From positions 1-8,721 of the forward strand of contig JBFMFE010000306.1 in assembly GCA_040752295.1 (NCBI GenBank): 8,721 bases of DNA, given 5' to 3'. The translations under genes were made by a program, and so were the position numbers. The stretch is from JBFMFE01 sp040752295 (GTDB taxonomy: Bacteria; UBP15; UBA6099; JBFMBQ01). Under the pieces are notes generated by a model. It saw nothing but the letters and a program-made list of their open reading frames with translations. It did not search any database and was not told where the DNA came from. Within the stretch, counting starts at the first letter, position 1, and the number at the start of each line of letters is the position of its first letter. This document shows positions 1 through 6,035 of the stretch, piece after piece.

Positions 1-96
1 TTGAAAAACTATCGGCAGTTCAAAAAACTCACCACGGACTGGGTTGACCTGTCACTGGAACTCGCGGGACTTCGCAAATCAAGCAAAAAGGGGTAA
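1..96 (+). CDS. C-terminal end of a DUF6788-like small protein (5' truncated by window)
   Basis: An open frame enters from the window edge and ends at TAA (94-96), leaving 31 residues with no start codon visible. The fragment contains NYRQFKKLTTDWVDLSLEL. This resembles the C-terminal helix of DUF6788 proteins as I remember them, which end in a pattern like NYRRFRELLEEL-x-x-I-x-LELLRL after an N-terminal Cys motif. Such small proteins often lie beside transposase genes or repeats. Here the gene is followed by two palindromic interspersed repeats, which fits that setting. The family call rests on this short tail only and is an inference. The reading frame itself is certain only as far as the stop codon. 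Confidence 0.45.
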   Translation: MKNYRQFKKLTTDWVDLSLELAGLRKSSKKG

Positions 97-138
97 AATC
101 CTATCCGGAACTTGGCACTGTCCAGTTAAGTATATAAC

Positions 139-169
139 CCAAATTATTCACGCCTCGCGAATAATTCGG
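139..169. repeat. 31-nt hairpin repeat, copy 1
   Basis: The arms ATTATTC (143-149) and GAATAAT (159-165) are perfectly complementary. Pairing continues outward to 139/169 with one A-C mismatch (141/167) and inward to a CCT triloop (153-155). A second copy of identical length lies at 5847-5877. The two copies share 23 of 31 positions, and several differences preserve or improve pairing. No T-tract follows, so it is not a classical terminator. It lies between the end of the DUF6788-like gene and the promoter of the radical SAM gene. Confidence 0.6.
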
Positions 170-216
170 GATTAAATCTGCGAAGCGGCCGATCTTGTGT
201 GTCTGACAAACAAAAA

Positions 217-256
217 GAGAGAGCGCCACGTCCCCTTCGGGGTCTCGCAATGACAT
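217..256 (-). repeat. REP-like element of the TGTCATTGCGAG type
   Basis: Read on the minus strand, the element begins ATGTCATTGCGAGACCCC, followed by GAAGGGGACGTGGCGCTCTC. This matches, from memory, a widespread class of bacterial intergenic repeats starting TGTCATTGCGAG and continuing with GAAGC/GACGTGGC blocks. It has an internal hairpin (CCCC-TTC-GGGG, 232-242). Only one copy is in this window, so its repetitive nature is inferred from resemblance. Confidence 0.5.
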
Positions 257-276
257 GGTATGTTGTTTCATTTCAG

Positions 277-304
277 TAGACAATAACGGAATTTGTTATA
301 TAAT
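277..304 (+). promoter_or_regulatory. Sigma70-type promoter for the radical SAM gene
   Basis: A -35 box TAGACA (277-282, 5 of 6 to consensus) is separated by 16 bp from a perfect -10 TATAAT (299-304). Transcription would start near 311, about 12 nt before the ATG at 324. This excludes the earlier in-frame ATG at 255, which lies upstream of the promoter. An 8-bp palindrome TGACGTCA (311-318) sits at the expected start point and could be an operator, though it may be chance. Confidence 0.6.
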
Positions 305-323
305 TACACGTGACGTCAACATC

Positions 324-1454
324 ATGAGCAAGATCGAAAAAGCGGCGAGAAGTTTCGCGGGGGAAGTGACAGGGCGGGCGTTCTCCGCCGCGCATTCCAT
401 CGCCCCGGACCCGCGGACTAAAAAATACCTCGTGAACGCGCGAAGGGCGTTGAAGGTCCTTTCACTCGTCCCCCACGTCGTCGGCTCGCGCCTGCGTCTC
501 TCGGAAGACCCCTTTATCATCCACCACTGGATAACGCTCCGGTGCAACTGCTTTTGTGAGAGCTGCATGTGGAAAAACAACTCCGCCGCCGAGATGACCA
601 CGACCGAGATAAAGAGGTTCTACGACCAGGCGGCGGACCAGGGATTCGGCGGCATCCTTTTCACGGGCGGCGAGCCGCTCCTCAGGAAGGACATGCCGGA
701 AATCTACCGCTACGCCAAGCGGAAATGCGGCCTCAAGATCGGCGCCGCAACCAACGGGTTTTTTCTCGAAAAACGCGTGGACGAGTTCGGAGACTACATT
801 GACGCGCTCCTCGTAAGCATTGATTCGGTGGACCCCGAAAAGCACGACCGCATAAGGGGTGTGCCCGGACTCTTCGACCGCCTCGTCCGGGGCATCGAAA
901 AAACGAGGAAAAAGTACCCCTTCATCCACCTCTTCGTCAATTCCTGCCTCGACGACAACAGCGTGGACGAGGCGGAGGACATCATCCGCCTCGCCTCCGA
1001 CCTTGGCGTCCCCGTCACTTTCGACGTCATCTCGACAGTCCAGCACACCGCCGAAGATGGCGCCGTGGACAGAAAGGGATACCTCATCAGTTCGTATGAA
1101 AAAATCAGCGAGGCGCTCCACAAGGTGAGGGAGGCGAAAAAGCGGGGAGCAAGCGTGTTCAACTCGGAACACTACCTCGCTCACTTCGACCGCGGCAAAG
1201 TGCCTTACCGCTGCCGGTATCCCCGCGTCTTTCTTCGGGTCATGTCCGGCGGCGACGTTGAGGACTGTCTCAGGATAGACCAGCCCATCGCCAATCTGAG
1301 GACGACGCCTCTGAAAAAAATATTGAAGATGAACAGGATGAAGACCCTCAGGAACGACGCCGAGAAATGCTGGACGTGTTCCTCGCCGACGATGGTTGAC
1401 TGCTCCTACTTCTGGGACAACCCGCTGGAACTGCTCTCTGAATTCGCCCCCTGA
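324..1454 (+). CDS. Radical SAM protein with C-terminal cysteine-rich region
   Basis: A radical SAM enzyme of 376 residues, cleaving S-adenosylmethionine at a [4Fe-4S] cluster to make a 5'-deoxyadenosyl radical. The cluster motif CX3CX2C is at C74, C78 and C81 (RCNCFCESCMW, with an extra Cys at 76). The SAM-binding GGEP is at 115-118 in ILFTGGEPLL, and SIDS (165-168) marks a barrel strand. Further cysteines at 297, 315, 349, 352 and 360 (YRCRYP, VEDC, KCWTCS, VDCSYFW) resemble a SPASM/twitch-type auxiliary cluster region. Residues 1-65 are a basic helical extension before the barrel. The start at 324 is chosen because the promoter's -10 box ends at 304; no clear Shine-Dalgarno site precedes it. 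An in-frame ATG at 255 would lie upstream of the promoter. The gene stands alone and converges on the YkgJ-like gene. Substrate is unknown: no precursor peptide or biosynthetic partner is visible nearby. Confidence 0.9.
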   Translation: MSKIEKAARSFAGEVTGRAFSAAHSIAPDPRTKKYLVNARRALKVLSLVPHVVGSRLRLSEDPFIIHHWITLRCNCFCESCMWKNNSAAEMTTTEIKRFYDQAADQGFGGILFTGGEPLLRKDMPEIYRYAKRKCGLKIGAATNGFFLEKRVDEFGDYIDALLVSIDSVDPEKHDRIRGVPGLFDRLVRGIEKTRKKYPFIHLFVNSCLDDNSVDEAEDIIRLASDLGVPVTFDVISTVQHTAEDGAVDRKGYLISSYEKISEALHKVREAKKRGASVFNSEHYLAHFDRGKVPYRCRYPRVFLRVMSGGDVEDCLRIDQPIANLRTTPLKKILKMNRMKTLRNDAEKCWTCSSPTMVDCSYFWDNPLELLSEFAP

Positions 1455-1457
1455 CAA

Positions 1458-1483
1458 TCCCCCGCCGGCTTCGCCTCAGGGGA
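1458..1483. terminator. Possible weak bidirectional hairpin between convergent genes
   Basis: TCCCC (1458-1462) pairs with GGGGA (1479-1483) around an inner GGC-TTC-GCC hairpin (1467-1475). It spans the 21-bp gap between two convergent stop codons and reaches into the end of the leftward gene. There is no T-tract on either strand, so an intrinsic terminator is doubtful. The placement is what makes it plausible. Confidence 0.25.
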
Positions 1484-2339
1484 GATCGTCGAGCCTGCTG
1501 TAGATATCACCTATCAGTGACGTAGTGCCGCGGCTCATGAATTCCTTCAATGCCTCGACACGGAGCTTCGCCACGTCCGCCGGCGCGTACAGTTTTAAAA
1601 GGACGTGAAGAGGGAAGCCCGTGTGAAAATTGTGCGAGCGAAAAGCTTCGGGAGGTATCAGGTCGCGGTGAAGAAGGGCTATCGTCATGTCCATTTCGAG
1701 CACTTCCTCCTCGCTGTAGCGTTTATCGCCCGCGACCGAGAGCCTCTCGCACCTGGGCAGGACGCGCCTCTCGAGCGGGGCGTCGAATCTCACCCCGCGC
1801 TTCGAGAGAACCCTTTCAAGCTCAGCCATCGCGCGCCGCGCGCGCGCCGACTTCACGCGGTAATAAGGCTCGTCCTCCAGCCCCCACACCCTGCAGTTGA
1901 ACGGGCGAACGGCGTATATAATGCACCTCCTGTCCTCCAGAAACGGACAGAACGCCTCTTCATCGGCGGGGAAGACGAGTTCCCATCTCAGGCTGCGCTC
2001 GATGACGCGCCGCCGCGTCTCAAGAGCCGCCTCATAGTTGAGGTGGCGCCAGACATAAAGGTACTCGAGAAGATACACGTCGGGGCTTTCCCTGCAGCAG
2101 ACGTCTCCGCAGTCCCCGCATTCCACCGGCGGTATCCTGCCGTAAACCCGCTCAAGCGTCCTGAAAAGCCCGGCGTTTTTCGCCGTCCTCTGCAGCTTCC
2201 GGCTGTCGTAATCGTACACCTCAGGCGCTTTGACTAAAAAATACCGTTCGCCGAGGCGCTCGTATATCAACCTTAACCTTTCGGTTTCGTCCATCATCTT
2301 CATATACATTATAGGGGCGGATGGGGCTACGTGCGACAT
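1476..2339 (-). CDS. YkgJ family cysteine-cluster protein
   Basis: A 287-residue protein of the YkgJ/CxxCxxCC family (PF03692), thought to bind zinc or an iron-sulfur cluster; its biochemical role is generally unknown. The first cluster is CGDCGDVCC (C74, C77, C81, C82). The second is CPFLEDRRC followed by IYAVRPFNCR (C131, C139, C149), which is the family's signature C-P-F-L...C-x-I-Y...R-P-x-x-C. C197 is additional. At 287 residues it is longer than the compact family members, with about 70 residues before the first cluster and a charged helical C-terminal part of about 130 residues. There is no signal peptide, so it is probably cytoplasmic. The start is uncertain: the first ATG (2337-2339) has only a weak GG upstream, and in-frame ATGs follow at residues 11, 13, 15 and 16. 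It is convergent with the radical SAM gene. Both are rich in metal-binding cysteines, but a shared role is only a guess. Confidence 0.88.
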   Translation of the reverse strand: MSHVAPSAPIMYMKMMDETERLRLIYERLGERYFLVKAPEVYDYDSRKLQRTAKNAGLFRTLERVYGRIPPVECGDCGDVCCRESPDVYLLEYLYVWRHLNYEAALETRRRVIERSLRWELVFPADEEAFCPFLEDRRCIIYAVRPFNCRVWGLEDEPYYRVKSARARRAMAELERVLSKRGVRFDAPLERRVLPRCERLSVAGDKRYSEEEVLEMDMTIALLHRDLIPPEAFRSHNFHTGFPLHVLLKLYAPADVAKLRVEALKEFMSRGTTSLIGDIYSRLDDLP

Positions 2340-2460
2340 CCGACGCCTGGTTTTTCAGCGTTTCGATACACGTTTGCTCACGATGAATTCATCCGCTAAA
2401 ATTGTCACGCGGAGATAATAACGACCGGTAAAATGCATTAATGGAGGGAATCACGGACAC

Positions 2461-2610
2461 ATGACGGTTGTGAGAGTTTTTCAATATGCTATGAAAACAG
2501 CGGATGAAAGACCTTTAGGCATTTTCCGTCAAGATTGCAACACCGAGGCTGAAAACCGAGGCGATTTTTGCAGTAGAAACATGAGTCGTTCACGAAAAGA
2601 AATCCAATAA
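2461..2610 (+). CDS. Doubtful small ORF, 49 residues
   Basis: An ATG frame of 49 codons ends at TAA (2608-2610). A GGAGGG (2443-2448) lies 12 nt upstream, which is longer than the usual spacing. A tiny frame from ATG 2441 ends in a TGA that overlaps this ATG as ATGA, an arrangement that could allow translational coupling. The product starts MTVVRVFQYAMKTADE and is hydrophilic and charged, with two cysteines and no recognisable domain. It is as likely to be chance as a real gene, and I do not recognise it. Confidence 0.15.
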   Translation: MTVVRVFQYAMKTADERPLGIFRQDCNTEAENRGDFCSRNMSRSRKEIQ

Positions 2611-2833
2611 AACTTGAATTGATCGAAAAGAAGCGTTTTTTCTATGAAAACAACAAAAAAACACACAAAACGCATAAGAGATTCTTTCTGTTTTCAGAAT
2701 CAAACTCTTTCTCGATTCTTATCAGGTGTCCAGTCTGGTCACTTTATGGGATTGTTGTCCAGGACTGGCTCTTCAAATTTTTGAAACAATTTAACTTAAA
2801 TCGTCGTATAAAACACGTATGAACGGTCAATCC

Positions 2834-2838
2834 AGGAG
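2834..2838 (+). promoter_or_regulatory. Shine-Dalgarno site deciding the start at 2846
   Basis: AGGAG lies 7 nt upstream of the ATG at 2846, an ideal spacing. The other in-frame ATG at 2819 lies upstream of this site and has no purine-rich sequence before it. The signal peptide is also better placed when translation starts at 2846. Confidence 0.8.
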
Positions 2839-2845
2839 CGAAACC

Positions 2846-4018
2846 ATGAAACTCTGTAAAGTGTTGAGAAAAACCCCGGGGTCACCTCGAGTTCGCCGTC
2901 CCGCCTCCAGGCATTTCACGGCAGGCGTTAAACTATCGCTCTTTCTCGTTCACACTATCGTTTTGCATTTCACAAGCGGCGTCAGTGCGTGGTCCCAGCC
3001 CCCCGATTTCAATCTGTCACAGGGTATCCAGAAGGAAATAATGAAGTATATTCCGCCGCTCATAACGGGGGTGCAGCATGAACCGAGTGAGCCTGATGTT
3101 GATGAGGACATCGAAGTCGCCGCGCGAATCGAGGAAATAAAGTTCAGCCCGGATTCCATAAATTACGTGGACGAAGCGTTTCTGTACTATTCCATGGATG
3201 ACGGGGAAACATGGGAAGAGGTGGAAATGTATCAATCGGACGATGACGAAAGCATCTGGACGGGCGAGATTCCCGCCATGGGGGAAGATTGCGAAATCGT
3301 TTATCGCATAACCGCCACGGACTCGGAAGGCAACAAGGCGATTGAAATGCCTTTTCCCGTCATCGAGCGTGAAGGAGAAGAACCCGCCGGAGATGATGAG
3401 AGCGGAAGTTCGTCCGATCTCGCGCCCGTGGACCTGGAGGAGGTGATGGGTGACGAAGACGACCCCGAGCGGGAAATCCCGTCGTACCTCGACATACTCT
3501 CCCTCCGGTTCGGATACACCGATGAGGAGTACATTTTCCGCGTGACGTTCGAGGATGCGCCCACGCCGGGCACAGTTTCTCCAATTGACGCCAACGGCTA
3601 CGCCGTCGTGCTGATAAACTCCCGCCCTGTAATTTCACCGGACATCGCCCGTCATGCATGGGCGTGGTACTACGCGCCCGCGGCGGACATCGCCCCCGCC
3701 CACCCCGACTTCGGCAAGATACCCCCTGTCGCGCTCGTCCACGCGAACCCCGAAAACCTCAGGCGCCCCATCTTCGAGACCGAGGGTTTCGACTACACCA
3801 TGGACGGCAACGTCCTGAACCTCGGAATCAACAGGGAATTTCTCGCCGAATCGTTGTCGGACACGGTGGTTTTGGCGGCGGGGAACGCCCGCGTGACCGG
3901 GAGCGACTTCTTCCACCTGAACTTCGCGATGGGCGATATCACGCGCCCAGCGGTGGTGTACATGAGGGGGCACACCATCACCGTCGGGCGCCCGCCGGAG
4001 AACGACGAGGGCGAGTGA
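2846..4018 (+). CDS. Exported acidic protein with Ig-like and CBM9/DOMON-like beta-sandwich domains
   Basis: A 390-residue protein whose exact family I do not recognise. The N-terminus is basic (about residues 1-29) and leads into a hydrophobic stretch (LSLFLVHTIVLHF, 30-42). A likely signal peptidase I site follows at VSA|W (48/49). Residues 70-173 look like an Ig/Fn3-type beta-sandwich: ITGVQHEP, LYYSMDDGETWEEV, WTGEIPAM, then YRITATDSEGN, the typical last-strand pattern of such domains. A very acidic linker (174-211, rich in E, D and S) follows. Residues 212-380 start DILSLRFGYTDEEYIFRV, resembling the first strands of CBM9/DOMON-like domains that bind sugars, haem or surfaces. This second assignment is by pattern only. 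There is no lipobox, anchor or sorting tail, so secretion to the periplasm or outside is inferred. It stands alone on its strand and converges on tsf with a 31-bp gap, in which I see no convincing terminator. Confidence 0.8.
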   Translation: MKLCKVLRKTPGSPRVRRPASRHFTAGVKLSLFLVHTIVLHFTSGVSAWSQPPDFNLSQGIQKEIMKYIPPLITGVQHEPSEPDVDEDIEVAARIEEIKFSPDSINYVDEAFLYYSMDDGETWEEVEMYQSDDDESIWTGEIPAMGEDCEIVYRITATDSEGNKAIEMPFPVIEREGEEPAGDDESGSSSDLAPVDLEEVMGDEDDPEREIPSYLDILSLRFGYTDEEYIFRVTFEDAPTPGTVSPIDANGYAVVLINSRPVISPDIARHAWAWYYAPAADIAPAHPDFGKIPPVALVHANPENLRRPIFETEGFDYTMDGNVLNLGINREFLAESLSDTVVLAAGNARVTGSDFFHLNFAMGDITRPAVVYMRGHTITVGRPPENDEGE

Positions 4019-4049
4019 TGAAAGTGAATCGGCGCCGGTTTTTGCCTCG

Positions 4050-4649
4050 TCAGGATTCGCCGAGGGTGAAGCGGACGAACCTGCCGATGCGGATGTTTTC
4101 GCCGAATTCCTGTATTTTTTCGTTTATGAGATCGCGAACCCTCTTTTCGGAATCCTTGATAAAGGTCTGATCGAGCAGGCAGACCGTTTCGTAGAAGCGC
4201 TCCATTTTTCCGTCAACGATGCGCTCGATGACCTTTTCGGGCTTGTCTTCGGCTCTCGCCTGCACGCGATATATTTCCCTTTCCTTCTCCACGACGCCGG
4301 AAGGAACGTTTTCCCGGCTGATATAAACGGGGTTGAGGGCGGCGACCTGCATCGCGAGGTCGTGCGCGAACTGCTGGTATTTGTGTGTCCGCGCCACGAA
4401 GTCGGTTTCGCAGTTTACCTCGATAAGCGTGCCGATGCGCCCGCCCATGTGTATGTACGAGGCGATGACTCCCTGAGAGGTCTCCCTGGCGATTTTTTTC
4501 GCTGCGACCGCCTTGCCTTTTTTACGAAGGATTTCGATCGCCTTCTCCACGTCGCCCTGCGCCTCTTTGAGCGCGTCGCGGCAGTCGAGCACGCCGAGTC
4601 CCGTTTTCTCCCGTAATTCCCTGACCATTGCCGCAGTGATTTCAGTCAT
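4050..4649 (-). CDS. tsf: Elongation factor Ts
   Basis: The nucleotide exchange factor that releases GDP from EF-Tu during translation elongation in the cytoplasm. The protein is 199 residues, the short form of the family as in Thermus, rather than the roughly 280 of E. coli. The N-terminal UBA-like domain (about 1-45) holds VRELREKTGLGVLDCRDAL, where most relatives have TGAGMMDC; the TGLGVLDC variant is unusual but conservative. The EF-Tu contact motif TDFV is at 82-85 within NCETDFVAR. The C-terminus GENIRIGRFVRFTLGE matches the family end. It lies downstream of rpsB after an 88-bp spacer and is probably co-transcribed with it, the normal bacterial order. The usual next genes pyrH and frr are absent: a convergent unrelated gene lies downstream. 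The upstream ribosome site is weak (GGCGGGA). Confidence 0.97.
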   Translation of the reverse strand: MTEITAAMVRELREKTGLGVLDCRDALKEAQGDVEKAIEILRKKGKAVAAKKIARETSQGVIASYIHMGGRIGTLIEVNCETDFVARTHKYQQFAHDLAMQVAALNPVYISRENVPSGVVEKEREIYRVQARAEDKPEKVIERIVDGKMERFYETVCLLDQTFIKDSEKRVRDLINEKIQEFGENIRIGRFVRFTLGES

Positions 4650-4737
4650 CGTCGTCCCGCCGTCCGTTCATATTGCGCCAGGGATGGTTGTTCACCGGAA
4701 GATGTCCCCCGCCGGTTGCGGCGCGCCGCCCGGGTTC

Positions 4738-5706
4738 TCAATCGCGCGCGATTTCGCGTTCCCGGCGCTCGATTTCCCGGTCGAGGTTTTCATCGCTCGT
4801 TTCATGACCGGTTTCACTTCCCGCGGTATCGCCCGGCTCGTCCTCGAGCCGTACCGTGGGCAGTTTCTGAGCGGTCGCGGCCCGGGTTCGCTCCGGGGGC
4901 GGCGCCGCAGGCGGGGCGCCACGTCCGCCGGTCATCCGCGGTCTGTCTCCCCGGGGTTCCTCCGGCGCCCCGGCAGCGGCGGTTTCCCCGCTCTTTGCGA
5001 AAGTGTCTTCGGTTATCTCAACCTCCTGCCTGCCCTCGATCACCGCATCGGCGACGACTCTGCACAGCAGGCGGACCGCGCGGATGGCGTCATCGTTGCC
5101 GGGAATCGGATAATCAACGCCCGCCGGATCGCAGTTCGTGTCAACCACCGCAACGACCGGGATCTTCGCCTTCTTCGCCTCCAGGAACGCGATGTATTCC
5201 TTTTTCAGGTCAACGATAAAAAGAGCGCGCGGCAGCTCGCTCATGCCGCGCAGTCCGCTCAGGTACTTACGCAGCCGGTTCAGTTCGGTGCGTACTCTCT
5301 TGGCTTCCTTCTTTGAGAGTTTCTCGAAGTCGCCCGCCGCCTCCTTCGCCTCGAGTTCCTCCAGGCGTTCTATGCGCGTCCGCAGGACCTGGAAATTGGT
5401 TATAAGCCCGCCAAGCCATCTCTGGTTAATGTAGTAGGTTCCGCACCGCTGCGCCTCCTCCATGATAGCGTCCGACGCCTGTTTCTTGGTGCCCAGGAAG
5501 AGGATCTTGCCTCCGCCCTTCGATAACGAGCTTATGAACTCGTGCGCCTCCTCGATTCTTTTAAGCGTCTGCTGGAGATCGAGGATGTAGATGCCGTTTC
5601 TCGACTGGAAGATGAAGGGTTTCATTCCGGGATGCCACCTTCGGGTCTGATGACCGAAGTGCACCCCTGCCTCCAGAAGCTGTTTCATTGTCACGGATGA
5701 CGGCAT
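4738..5706 (-). CDS. rpsB: 30S ribosomal protein S2 with long C-terminal extension
   Basis: A small-subunit ribosomal protein that joins late in 30S assembly. It helps hold protein S1 in many bacteria. Conserved segments are VHFGHQTRRWHPGMKPF (15-31), GIYILDLQQT (38-47), NQRWLGGLITNF (94-105), MSELPRALFIVD (155-166) and VVDTNCDPAGVDYPIPGNDD (187-206). The core ends near residue 235. The remaining roughly 87 residues are a low-complexity tail: Ala/Pro/Gly/Arg-rich (240-280), then acidic and finally charged helical (ERREREIARD). Some S2 proteins carry such tails, but this makes the protein 322 residues against about 230-260 usual. The start is fixed by AAGGGAGG (minus strand, 5713-5720), with 6 nt to the ATG. 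It is first gene of the rpsB-tsf unit, with its own promoter at 5811-5838 and a leader hairpin that may mediate autoregulation. Confidence 0.97.
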   Translation of the reverse strand: MPSSVTMKQLLEAGVHFGHQTRRWHPGMKPFIFQSRNGIYILDLQQTLKRIEEAHEFISSLSKGGGKILFLGTKKQASDAIMEEAQRCGTYYINQRWLGGLITNFQVLRTRIERLEELEAKEAAGDFEKLSKKEAKRVRTELNRLRKYLSGLRGMSELPRALFIVDLKKEYIAFLEAKKAKIPVVAVVDTNCDPAGVDYPIPGNDDAIRAVRLLCRVVADAVIEGRQEVEITEDTFAKSGETAAAGAPEEPRGDRPRMTGGRGAPPAAPPPERTRAATAQKLPTVRLEDEPGDTAGSETGHETSDENLDREIERREREIARD

Positions 5707-5746
5707 GATACGCCTCCCTTTCGGTTTTTCCTCTGCCTCCTTCGTC

Positions 5747-5781
5747 TCCGCGGAGAACCCTTGCGGGCACCGTTCCGCGGA
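5747..5781 (-). promoter_or_regulatory. rpsB leader hairpin with GCAA tetraloop
   Basis: In the rpsB 5' leader the arms TCCGCGGA (5774-5781) and TCCGCGGA (5747-5754) pair over 8 bp. Inside, an asymmetric internal loop is followed by GCCC/GGGU pairing capped by a GCAA loop (5761-5764). The hairpin starts about 23 nt after the predicted transcription start and ends about 40 nt before the ATG, well clear of the Shine-Dalgarno site. S2 autoregulates its operon through leader RNA in E. coli. That this element does the same here is inference. Confidence 0.45.
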
Positions 5782-5810
5782 TCGGGAGACATGTGTTTTC
5801 AGCCCGAACG

Positions 5811-5838
5811 ATTATAAAGACGGCGCGGGCTTTCACAA
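5811..5838 (-). promoter_or_regulatory. Sigma70-type promoter for rpsB-tsf
   Basis: On the minus strand a -35 TTGTGA (5833-5838, 4 of 6) is followed after 16 bp by a perfect -10 TATAAT (5811-5816). Transcription would start near 5804, giving a leader of about 100 nt before rpsB. A hairpin repeat lies 8 bp upstream of the -35 box. Confidence 0.65.
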
Positions 5839-5846
5839 ACAAGCAA

Positions 5847-5877
5847 CCGGATTATTCATGAAGCGTGAATAATCCGG
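5847..5877. repeat. 31-nt hairpin repeat, copy 2
   Basis: CCGGATTATTCA (5847-5858) is perfectly complementary to TGAATAATCCGG (5866-5877). With an additional T-G and a G-C pair the stem is 14 bp around an AAG triloop (5861-5863). It aligns without gaps to the copy at 139-169. No T-tract follows. It lies directly upstream of the rpsB -35 box and between two divergent transcription units. Confidence 0.65.
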
Positions 5878-5913
5878 AAGGAGAGCATCAGCCCCCGCGG
5901 GAGGAACTGAACC

Positions 5914-5956
5914 CTCCGTACGGAGAAAGGAATCTACCACAAAAGTTTCCACTTTT
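5914..5956. other. Two small palindromes in the divergent control region
   Basis: CTCCGTACGGAG (5914-5925) is a perfect 12-bp palindrome, and AAAAGT-TTCC-ACTTTT (5941-5956) is a 6-bp hairpin with a 4-nt loop. They lie 37-80 bp upstream of the -35 box of the ferredoxin-operon promoter and behind the rpsB promoter. They could be regulator binding sites, but no protein is implied by the sequence. Chance is a fair alternative. Confidence 0.25.
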
Positions 5957-5992
5957 CAAGAGACAGTTGTAAATCGCCGGCGGCGCGGGGCA

Positions 5993-6021
5993 TTGAATCG
6001 ACAGGGGTACGCTCTTATGAT
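5993..6021 (+). promoter_or_regulatory. Sigma70-type promoter for the oxidoreductase operon
   Basis: TTGAAT (5993-5998, 4 of 6) and TATGAT (6016-6021, 5 of 6) are separated by exactly 17 bp. Transcription would start near 6028, only about 8 nt before the GTG start of the ferredoxin-like gene at 6036. The first gene would then be nearly leaderless. Confidence 0.6.
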
Positions 6022-6035
6022 AGAATTGCGAATCC

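Larger units (their letters stand above)
2340..2845. other. AT-rich intergenic stretch between divergent genes
   Basis: About 500 bp separates the leftward YkgJ-like gene from the rightward secreted-protein gene. It is clearly richer in A and T than the flanking genes, especially at 2610-2815. It holds a perfect 12-bp palindrome GATGAATTCATC (2382-2393), a possible operator 40-50 bp upstream of the YkgJ-like start. A loose inverted repeat GATTCT/AGAATC lies at 2680-2701. TTGAAA (2781-2786) and TATAAA (2807-2812) are too far apart (20 bp) to be a good promoter pair, so I call no promoter. Apart from a doubtful 49-codon frame at 2461-2610, I see no gene here. Confidence 0.6.

Noticed and set aside
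255..323. Longer radical SAM start at ATG 255
   Set aside because: The strong -35/-10 pair at 277-304 lies inside this extension, and the added 23 residues do not resemble the family.
462..1457. Long open frame on the minus strand opposite the radical SAM gene
   Set aside because: It is a shadow of a GC-rich gene; its translation has no recognisable domain while the plus strand has clear radical SAM motifs.
2619..2822. 67-codon TTG-start frame in the AT-rich region
   Set aside because: Lys/Phe/Asn-rich translation typical of AT-rich non-coding DNA, rare start codon, no Shine-Dalgarno site, no domain.
2819..2845. Start of the secreted protein at ATG 2819
   Set aside because: AGGAG at 2834-2838 sits 7 nt before ATG 2846, and the earlier ATG has no ribosome site.
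4030..4040. CGGCGCCG followed by GTTTTT as a terminator
   Set aside because: The palindrome has no room for a loop, so it cannot form a proper terminator hairpin; the T-run is short.
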